A stretch of 11,548 nucleotides of DNA, taken from NCBI GenBank assembly GCA_031273145.1, contig JAISSL010000224.1, positions 1-11,548 of the forward strand, written 5' to 3'. The stretch is from Zoogloeaceae bacterium (GTDB taxonomy: Bacteria; Pseudomonadota; Gammaproteobacteria; Burkholderiales; Rhodocyclaceae). Each line of letters opens with the position of its first letter. Position 1 is the stretch's first letter. The notes beneath the pieces are model-generated. The model did no database searches and was not told the origin of the DNA. It saw only the letters and a program-made list of their open reading frames with translations. The position numbers were made by a program, and so were the translations under genes. Below are positions 1 through 4,220 of this stretch, one piece after another.

Positions 1-1445
1 GGAAAATCATGCCCCTTGGCCAGCATCTGCGTCCCGACCAGAATATCCACTTCGCCCGCATGAATGCGCGTCAAAATGGCTTCCCACTGTTTGCGGCTCT
101 TGATGGAATCCCGGTCGACACGCAAAATTCGCGCTTCGGGAAATTGACCGGCAAGCGCCGCTTCGATGCGCTGCGTTCCTCGGCCAAAGGGTTGAATGTC
201 TCGATTGCCACAGGTAGGGCAAGACAGGGGAATTCTGGCTTCCAGGGCGCAGTGGTGGCAGCGTAGCCGCTTCTCCTCCAGATGCACGACCAGATTGGCC
301 GCGCAGCGCGGACAGTGGGAAATCCAGCCGCAGGCCGGACAGGCCAGCACTGGCGCAAATCCCCGCCGATTGAGAAAGACAAGGCTCTGCTCGCCCTTTT
401 GCAGCCTGATTCGCAACGCCTCCACGAGCGCCGGAGATAACCCTTCATTCAGCCGGATTTTGCGGGTATCAAGCATTCGCACTTCCGGCAGACGCGCAGC
501 GCGAATCGCCCGTTCCAGCAAGGTTACAAGCCGATAGCGCCCCTGCCTGGCATGTGCCCAGGTTTCCAGACTGGGCGTTGCCGAACCCAGTACAATGGGC
601 ATTTTGCCAAGGCTTGCGCGGTAGATGGCCAGGTCACGGGCGGAGTAACGCATCCCTTCCTGTTGCTTGTAGGAGAGGTCGTGCTCTTCATCCACAATGA
701 TTAACCCCAAATCGGGCAGCGGGGTAAAGACCGACAGGCGGGTTCCAACCACGATTCTGGCCTCTCCCAGAAAGGCGGACTTCCATGCCTTCTCCCGCGC
801 CGCTTCCGTAAGGCCGCTGTGCAGCATCACAATCGGCGTAGCATGAAAACGCGCCTGAATGCGCGTCTCCAACTGCGGCGTCAGATTGATTTCCGGGGTC
901 AGCACCAACGCCTGTCTGCCTTTTGCAAGCGCGTATTCAATTAAACGCAGATACACCTCGGTCTTGCCGCTCCCGGTCACGCCGTAGAGCAAAAAAGGCT
1001 GGAATCCCTCGGCAGCCACGATAGAAGCTACCGCTTCTGTCTGTTCCGGGTTCAGGTCGGGCACAGGCGGCGCTGCGGGTGGCATCGCAGCCGCGCGTTT
1101 TTTGGTTGCGCGGCGGGTGGCGGGATGAGGCTTTTTCAGGGCGGGCGGCAGCGCCTGATGAATCGCCTCGCCCAACGGCGCCTGATAATACTGCGCCGCG
1201 AATTCGCAGAGCCGGAAAAATTCCGGCGGCAACGGCGGCAAATCGTCCTCTACCCGTGCCGCTTCCTTCAACTGTTCAGGCGCAACTTCGCTCATCTCCG
1301 TAAAAGAGACGAGCACGCCGATTTTCTCCTGTCTGCCAAACGGAACCAACAGGCGAACTCCGGCCTTCAGCGCCGGATCATCGGCAACCCGATAATCAAA
1401 CAGGCGAGAGAGCGGCAAATCAAGCGCGATGCGGGCAATCGGCAT
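1..1445 (-). CDS. priA: PriA, primosomal replication restart helicase (partial, C-terminus beyond window)
   Basis: PriA is the 3'-to-5' superfamily 2 DNA helicase that recognises abandoned forks and reloads DnaB. Reading from the ATG at 1445 gives 481 codons before the window edge; the family is usually about 700-730 residues, so the C-terminal third is missing only because of the cut. Visible landmarks: N-terminal 3'-DNA-binding region (about 1-105), Walker A GVTGSGKT (155-162), LTPEINLTP (182-190), the DEEH box (252-255), GSATPSLE (287-294), eight zinc-binding cysteines in four CxxC pairs (369/372, 378/381, 396/399, 409/412), and GTQMLAKGHDF at the end. Between about 101 and 130 there is only a short basic, proline-rich linker where E. 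coli PriA has a winged-helix domain, so the ATPase begins about 70 residues earlier. A weak GGGGAAG lies 12 bases upstream of the ATG. Identification is firm; the exact start is less so. Confidence 0.95.
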   Translation of the reverse strand, partial: MPIARIALDLPLSRLFDYRVADDPALKAGVRLLVPFGRQEKIGVLVSFTEMSEVAPEQLKEAARVEDDLPPLPPEFFRLCEFAAQYYQAPLGEAIHQALPPALKKPHPATRRATKKRAAAMPPAAPPVPDLNPEQTEAVASIVAAEGFQPFLLYGVTGSGKTEVYLRLIEYALAKGRQALVLTPEINLTPQLETRIQARFHATPIVMLHSGLTEAAREKAWKSAFLGEARIVVGTRLSVFTPLPDLGLIIVDEEHDLSYKQQEGMRYSARDLAIYRASLGKMPIVLGSATPSLETWAHARQGRYRLVTLLERAIRAARLPEVRMLDTRKIRLNEGLSPALVEALRIRLQKGEQSLVFLNRRGFAPVLACPACGWISHCPRCAANLVVHLEEKRLRCHHCALEARIPLSCPTCGNRDIQPFGRGTQRIEAALAGQFPEARILRVDRDSIKSRKQWEAILTRIHAGEVDILVGTQMLAKGHDF

Positions 1446-1458
1446 GGCGGTTTGGTAC

Positions 1459-1500
1459 TTCCCCAAAGCTGTGGATAATTCTGTGAATAAAGACTTGAAA
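1459..1500. repeat. Copy 1 of duplicated double DnaA-box element
   Basis: This block reads CCCCAAAGC, a perfect reverse DnaA box, TCTG, a second box-like 9-mer, then a CTTGAAAAA tail. A closely similar block lies at 1866-1911, with the same box order and the same 12-bp offset between box starts. The block starts only about 15 bases upstream of the priA start, so DnaA bound here could also affect priA expression. That regulatory role is inference. Confidence 0.7.
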
Positions 1501-1541
1501 AAACCGGGCAAATCCCGTTTGCCGCAGAAGAGCCGGTTTTT
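1499..1541. repeat. Nested inverted repeat in the priA-hemE intergenic region
   Basis: AAAAACCGG (1499-1507) pairs with CCGGTTTTT (1533-1541). Inside it GGCAAA (1507-1512) pairs with TTTGCC (1518-1523) around a 5-base loop. The outer and inner arms share base 1507, so both cannot form completely at once. It lies directly beside the first DnaA-box pair. It could form a cruciform in DNA or a hairpin in priA-ward RNA. No function is assigned. Confidence 0.5.
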
Positions 1542-1615
1542 CCAGGAACCACATGCAAAACGAAAATCCTTGCAAAATCATGAGCTTAACGAAAGTCCAC
1601 AAAGTCAAGAAGGGA

Positions 1616-1657
1616 ATAGAAAAATTTTTTCGGGCGTTTGGGCAAAGATGTGTATAA
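1616..1657. repeat. AT-rich block plus DnaA box, unit 1 of 3
   Basis: An A5T6 tract (AAAAATTTTTT) is followed about 20 bases later by GATGTGTATAA, which contains the box TTATACACA on the minus strand. Related units lie at 1820-1861 and 2037-2078, giving a spacing of roughly 204 and 217 bp. Confidence 0.5.
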
Positions 1658-1819
1658 GACACAACCCCCTGCCTTCGGCGCAAAAAAGAAAACTGCGCGA
1701 CCAAAACGCAACCTGCCCCCCTTCTGGCGGGATGAAAAATGGGAGCAAAGCAAGGTGAATAGCGGCTTGCAGCGGTCATAGCCGGGCAGCTGAATTACCG
1801 CATTTTTCTCCAGCCGTTT

Positions 1820-1861
1820 CTTGAAATTTTCTCCAAGTGCTTGTGACGGCGATGTTTTTCA
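1820..1861. repeat. AT-rich block with decayed DnaA-box position, unit 2 of 3
   Basis: CTTGAAATTTTCTCC followed by CTTGTG, then GATGTTTTTC. It aligns by eye with the unit at 2037-2078 (CTTGAAAATTTTTTCC, CTTGTG, GATGTGCATAA), but the final DnaA box has been lost. Similarity is clear in the first 30 bases and weak after that. Confidence 0.45.
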
Positions 1862-1865
1862 GGTT

Positions 1866-1911
1866 TTCCCCCAAAAGCTGTGGATAAATCTGTGAATGAA
1901 TGCTTGAAAAA
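1866..1911. repeat. Copy 2 of duplicated double DnaA-box element
   Basis: CCCCCAAAAGC, a perfect reverse DnaA box at 1879-1887, then a weaker one at 1891-1899 and CTTGAAAAA. It is the partner of the block at 1459-1500, about 409 bp away. That is close to twice the spacing of the AT-rich units, as expected if the whole region grew by tandem duplication of a unit of about 205 bp. Confidence 0.65.
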
Positions 1912-2036
1912 GGCGAAAGCGCCATGCGCCATAAGGTCTTTCCTGCCCTTGCCGCAAAAATGACCAGTTTATGAAAGTTCTTCAAAATCAACGAGATATG
2001 AAGATTTTTTGCCTGTCAACACTCTTTTTCAGCCCT

Positions 2037-2078
2037 CTTGAAAATTTTTTCCTTGACTTGTGCGCGGGATGTGCATAA
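2037..2078. repeat. AT-rich block plus DnaA box, unit 3 of 3
   Basis: CTTGAAAATTTTTTCC followed by CTTGTG and GATGTGCATAA, with the box TTATGCACA on the minus strand at 2070-2078. It is the best-preserved partner of the units at 1616-1657 and 1820-1861. It ends 40 bases from the hemE stop codon. Confidence 0.5.
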
Positions 2079-2117
2079 ATCCGGGGGATACGCTCGGAAA
2101 ATCCGCGCATGAGCCTA

Positions 2118-3215
2118 TCATTGCCCCTGACAGGGCGTGCCGGTCGGGTAGTTGTGCACCGCATGAACCAGGGCGCGTACATGCTCCGGCGGGGTAAATT
2201 GGGAAATGCCATGCCCCAGGTTGAAGATGAGTCCGGTCATATCATTGCCCGCCGCCCCGTAGGAAGCAAGAACCTGGTTCGCTTCCCGAACAATCGTCTC
2301 TGGCGGCGCAAAGAGTACGCACGGGTCAAGATTGCCTTGCAGGGCAACCTGCCCGCCCACGCGCCGCCGCGCTTCGCCCAGATCAACCGTCCAATCCAGA
2401 CCGACCGCATCGCAACCGCTTTCTGCAATCCGCTCTAGCCAAAGCGCGCCGCCCTTGGTAAACAGGATGACCGGGATGGGTTCGCCGGCCTGTTCCCTGT
2501 GTAACCCGGCGACGATCTGCCGCATATAAGCCAGCGAAAATTCCTGATAAGCCGCGTTGGCAAGGGATCCGCCCCAGGTATCGAACAGCATGACGACCTG
2601 CGCGCCATTTTCAATCTGCGCGTTCAGATAGGCAATCACGGCCTTGCTGGTCACGTCCAGAATGCGGTGCAGCAGGTCGGGACGCGCATAGAGCATGGTC
2701 TTGACGTGGCGAAAATCCTTTGAGCCGCCGCCTTCGACCATGTAACAGGCCAGGGTGTAAGGACTGCCGGAAAAGCCGATCAGCGGCACTGCGTTATCCA
2801 GAGCCTTTCTGATCGTGAGGGTTGCGTCCAGCACATAGGCCAGACGATCATAGGGATCAGGCACATAAAGGGCGTTGATGGCCTGTTCTTCGCGCAAGGG
2901 GCGCTCGAACCGGGGGCCTTCCCCGGCTTCAAAATACAGCCCCAGCCCCATCGCGTCCGGCACGGTCAGAATGTCGGAAAACAGAATAGCCGCGTCTAAA
3001 TCGTAACGCGCCAAGGGTTGCAGAGTCACTTCACAGGCCAGATCGGCAGACTTGCACAGCGCCAGAAAGTCGCCCGCGCGTTTTCTGGTTTCGCAGTATT
3101 CAGGCAGATAGCGGCCTGCCTGTCGCATCAGCCAGATCGGGAGGCGCGTAACCGGCTGTTTCTTTAAGGCGCGAAGAAAATTGTCGTTTCTGGGGCGGGG
3201 CATGCGTTGGCTCAT
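2118..3215 (-). CDS. hemE: Uroporphyrinogen decarboxylase
   Basis: HemE is a cytosolic homodimer that removes four carboxyl groups from uroporphyrinogen III to give coproporphyrinogen III in haem synthesis. The 365-residue product has the family's usual length and TIM-barrel signatures: [15 protein letters not shown] (26-40) with the substrate-binding arginines at 31 and 35, ILFSDIL with the catalytic aspartate at 81, [13 protein letters not shown] (151-163), LFDTWGG (210-216), LQGNLDP (292-298) and FNLGHGI with the histidine at 335. The start [11 protein letters not shown] is chosen by family length; a second ATG at codon 5 is possible. Neither is preceded by a good Shine-Dalgarno, the upstream bases on the coding strand being pyrimidine-rich. 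It is separated from priA by the DnaA-box region and is divergent from the lipoprotein gene. Confidence 0.97.
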   Translation of the reverse strand: MSQRMPRPRNDNFLRALKKQPVTRLPIWLMRQAGRYLPEYCETRKRAGDFLALCKSADLACEVTLQPLARYDLDAAILFSDILTVPDAMGLGLYFEAGEGPRFERPLREEQAINALYVPDPYDRLAYVLDATLTIRKALDNAVPLIGFSGSPYTLACYMVEGGGSKDFRHVKTMLYARPDLLHRILDVTSKAVIAYLNAQIENGAQVVMLFDTWGGSLANAAYQEFSLAYMRQIVAGLHREQAGEPIPVILFTKGGALWLERIAESGCDAVGLDWTVDLGEARRRVGGQVALQGNLDPCVLFAPPETIVREANQVLASYGAAGNDMTGLIFNLGHGISQFTPPEHVRALVHAVHNYPTGTPCQGQ

Positions 3216-3232
3216 GAAGAAGAAAAATGTTT

Positions 3233-3241
3233 ATTATCCCA
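3233..3241 (-). promoter_or_regulatory. Possible extended -10 promoter for hemE
   Basis: On the minus strand the bases read TGG-GATAAT, which matches the extended -10 form (TGn before a -10 hexamer, 5 of 6 to TATAAT). No good -35 is seen at the right distance. The implied leader to the hemE ATG would be only about 11 bases, so this is tentative. Confidence 0.3.
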
Positions 3242-3260
3242 TGTCGCGGAAAAGCCCACC

Positions 3261-3276
3261 TGCCCTTTACAGGGCA
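3261..3276. repeat. Short perfect palindrome in hemE/lipoprotein divergent region
   Basis: TGCCCT-TTAC-AGGGCA: a 6-bp stem with a 4-base spacer lying between the two divergent genes. The position would suit an operator, but no regulator is known and no second copy was seen. Confidence 0.35.
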
Positions 3277-3301
3277 ATTCGCGCAATTTTGGCGTGACCA
3301 T

Positions 3302-3331
3302 TTGGAATTTTGCCGCGAGTTGTAGTAATAT
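3302..3331 (+). promoter_or_regulatory. Possible sigma-70 promoter for the small lipoprotein gene
   Basis: TTGGAA (3302-3307) and TAATAT (3326-3331) are separated by 18 bases, each matching 4 of 6 consensus positions. It lies about 60 bases upstream of the lipoprotein ATG at 3391. The score is modest; support comes mainly from position. Confidence 0.35.
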
Positions 3332-3390
3332 GCAGGTGGTTGGTTTTCCGGCCCAAAATTCTCTCCCAGTTACTTTTCAAGGATCACACA

Positions 3391-3666
3391 ATGAAACAAT
3401 CACTTCTTGTTGCCGCTCTGTTGTCCCTGGCTTTTGCCGCCTGTACTCCCGAAGCGCCCGCTCCCAGCGACGAACCTGCGCCTGCGCCTGCCGTTCAGGA
3501 AGCGCCCCCACCCGCGCCTGAAGAAGCCGTTGCGGATGATGAAGCCGCGCCTCCTGCGGAAGGCGACGAAGCTGCTCCTGCGGAAGGCGACGAAGCTACT
3601 TCTGCTGAAGAAGAACCAGCGCCCCCTGTAGTCAACGCGCCGCCAGTCGGCGGACTGCCGCAATAA
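3391..3666 (+). CDS. Small Ala/Pro/Glu-rich predicted lipoprotein
   Basis: The only convincing plus-strand gene, encoding 91 residues. It starts at the ATG at 3391 with an AAGGA Shine-Dalgarno 7 bases upstream. The N-terminus MKQSLLVAALLSLAFAAC is a signal peptide ending in a lipobox-like cysteine at 18; phenylalanine at -3 is less usual than leucine. If processed, it would be lipidated and held in the inner or outer membrane. The rest is a low-complexity acidic chain of Ala, Pro and Glu (PAPSDEPAPAPAVQEAPPPAPEE), with an imperfect 8-residue repeat PAEGDEA(A/T), ending in a proline- and glycine-rich tail. There is no folded domain I recognise. Such chains often act as flexible spacers or tethers, but no function is proven. 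It has its own likely promoter and a strong terminator, so it is probably a single-gene unit. Confidence 0.75.
   Translation: MKQSLLVAALLSLAFAACTPEAPAPSDEPAPAPAVQEAPPPAPEEAVADDEAAPPAEGDEAAPAEGDEATSAEEEPAPPVVNAPPVGGLPQ
3553..3600 (+). repeat. Two-copy 24-bp in-frame tandem repeat in the lipoprotein gene
   Basis: 3553-3576 and 3577-3600 differ at one base and encode PAEGDEAA and PAEGDEAT. The repeat keeps the frame, so copy-number change by slippage would lengthen or shorten the acidic linker without breaking the gene. Confidence 0.85.
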
Positions 3667-3714
3667 GTTCCAGGCAGGTAGCGCAAGGCAGAATTTTTCA
3701 GCCGCAAATCCAGG

Positions 3715-3742
3715 AAGCAGAGCCTTTGGCTCTGCTTTTTTT
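3715..3742 (+). terminator. Strong rho-independent terminator after the lipoprotein gene
   Basis: AAGCAGAGCC (3715-3724), loop TTT, GGCTCTGCTT (3728-3737): a perfect 10-bp stem with a 3-base loop, running into seven consecutive T residues (3736-3742). It lies about 50 bases after the lipoprotein stop codon. On the minus strand there is no T-run after the stem, so it acts mainly on plus-strand transcripts. Confidence 0.93.
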
Positions 3743-3751
3743 GCGCTGTTT

Positions 3752-3895
3752 CCCCTTCCCTACAGTTCGTCATCCAGGGGCAGGCGCGGCACTTCCGCGC
3801 TGATGACAGGCTTTTGCAGGTAGACGCAGCATCATCTTTCGCCGCGAAGCGGTCTCGCCAAAGATGGAGCGGATGTTCAACAATCCCTAGCGCGG
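3752..3895 (-). pseudogene. Truncated, deleted second copy of the hprK 3' end
   Basis: This stretch nearly matches the 3' part of the intact hprK further right. 3773-3826 matches 6113-6166 with two differences in 54 bases. 3833-3887 matches 6180-6234 with one difference in 55. 3761-3772 matches the hprK stop region (5925-5935). The copy lacks 177 bp that lies between two TCCAGGG motifs in hprK (5936-5942 and 6113-6119), which is a microhomology deletion. That deletion keeps frame, but a second one of 8 bases net (6 bases where hprK has 14, near 3827-3832) shifts it. Homology stops near 3895, so the remnant covers only about residues 208-250 plus the final DEL. It cannot encode a working kinase. 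The high identity implies a recent duplication or ongoing gene conversion. Confidence 0.9.
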
Positions 3896-3941
3896 TTTCG
3901 ATTCACTCGAGTACACTTTTGCACTTGTCTCCTTGCCATCT

Positions 3942-3984
3942 GCAAGACCTGTGGCGGGACGCAGGTTGCGTCCCCTACAAGGGT
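3942..3984 (-). repeat. REP-like palindromic element, first of a facing pair
   Basis: GGGACGCA (3956-3963), GGT, TGCGTCCC (3967-3974) is a perfect 8-bp hairpin. Read on the minus strand it has the frame TTGTAGGGGACGCAACCTG, followed by CGTCCCGCCACAGGTCTTGC. That matches the style of the second element at 4011-4053 in opposite orientation. The motif GTAGGGGnnGCAAnCTGCnnCCC suggests a dispersed intergenic repeat family. Confidence 0.65.
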
Positions 3985-4010
3985 TCAATGCGAAGTGCAC
4001 ATAAATTGTC

Positions 4011-4053
4011 CGTAGGGGCGGCAATCTGCCGCCCGCAAGACCTGCCGCCCGTG
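4011..4053 (+). repeat. REP-like palindromic element, second of a facing pair
   Basis: CGTA then GGGCGGCA (4016-4023), ATC, TGCCGCCC (4027-4034): an 8-bp stem with a 3-base loop. It shares the GTAGGGG lead and the central CAAnCTG of the first element on the other strand. The 10-mer GCAAGACCTG occurs in direct orientation at 3942-3951 and 4035-4044. Two facing palindromes with a short spacer form a BIME-like arrangement. No transposase of the RAYT type is in the window. Confidence 0.6.
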
Positions 4054-4192
4054 TCATACTTTAGCCCCGGTTGAGGAATCAAGATTCCATCATGTACAGG
4101 ATTAAACAAAAACCGCACTAACGCCTTATGAATTCATTTGCAAAGTATGGACAACCGAACCAGAACAATTTACCATCAACCCACTCCACCAA

Positions 4193-4220
4193 ATGCAGGG
4201 ACTAAATAGTCAGCCTGCAT
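4193..4220 (-). terminator. Hairpin overlapping the stop codon of the glycosyltransferase-like gene
   Basis: ATGCAGG (4193-4199) plus GACT (4200-4203) pairs with AGTC (4208-4211) plus CCTGCAT (4214-4220) around an AAAT loop, leaving a 2-base AG bulge. This gives 11 paired bases spanning the stop codon. On the minus strand only a short TTT follows the stem, so it is at best a weak terminator. It may instead protect the 3' end of the transcript. Confidence 0.4.

Larger units (their letters stand above)
1446..2117. other. Intergenic DnaA-box cluster, candidate replication origin (oriC-like)
   Basis: This gap of about 670 bp between priA and hemE has no convincing gene. Read on the minus strand it holds two perfect TTATCCACA boxes (1470-1478, 1879-1887), TTATACACA (1649-1657, identical to E. 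coli oriC box R2), TTATTCACA (1482-1490), TTATGCACA (2070-2078) and the weaker TCATTCACA (1891-1899). All six point the same way. AT-rich blocks resembling unwinding elements occur at 1616-1630, 1821-1830 and 2038-2050. The boxes come in two similar modules: a pair with starts 12 bp apart, then a single box about 180-190 bp further on. This architecture fits a DnaA-binding locus. Whether it is the true origin, a second DnaA-titrating site or a DnaA-regulated promoter cannot be decided here. Neither dnaA nor dnaN is in the window. Confidence 0.6.
3896..4201. other. Gene-free AT/GC-mosaic stretch with palindromic repeats
   Basis: No gene is supported in these roughly 300 bases between the hprK remnant and the glycosyltransferase-like gene. 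It holds a facing pair of palindromes (entered separately), a small GGAATC-AA-GATTCC palindrome (4075-4088), and an AT-rich tail from about 4080 to 4200 whose composition matches the neighbouring foreign-looking gene rather than the core genes. Confidence 0.6.

Noticed and set aside
1429..1758. Plus-strand 109-codon open frame across the start of priA
   Set aside because: It overlaps the priA start and the DnaA-box region and looks like random low-complexity translation.
1420..2212. Minus-strand open frames of 71-119 codons in the priA-hemE gap, two of them sharing similar IH-x-YPQLxGE-like strings
   Set aside because: The shared strings come from translation of the repeated DnaA-box block. 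No Shine-Dalgarno, family resemblance or codon pattern supports them as genes.
3942..4044. CRISPR-like array from the repeated GCAAGACCTG
   Set aside because: There are only two copies, too short and without regular spacers; the palindromes explain the pattern better.
3814..4074. Plus-strand 86-codon open frame through the hprK remnant and palindromic repeats
   Set aside because: It is composed of antisense hprK remnant and hairpin sequence, with no ribosome site or recognisable protein.
4193..4220. Integron attC site
   Set aside because: It has the bulged-hairpin look but lacks the GTTRRRY/RYYYAAC ends, and no integrase or cassette series is present.
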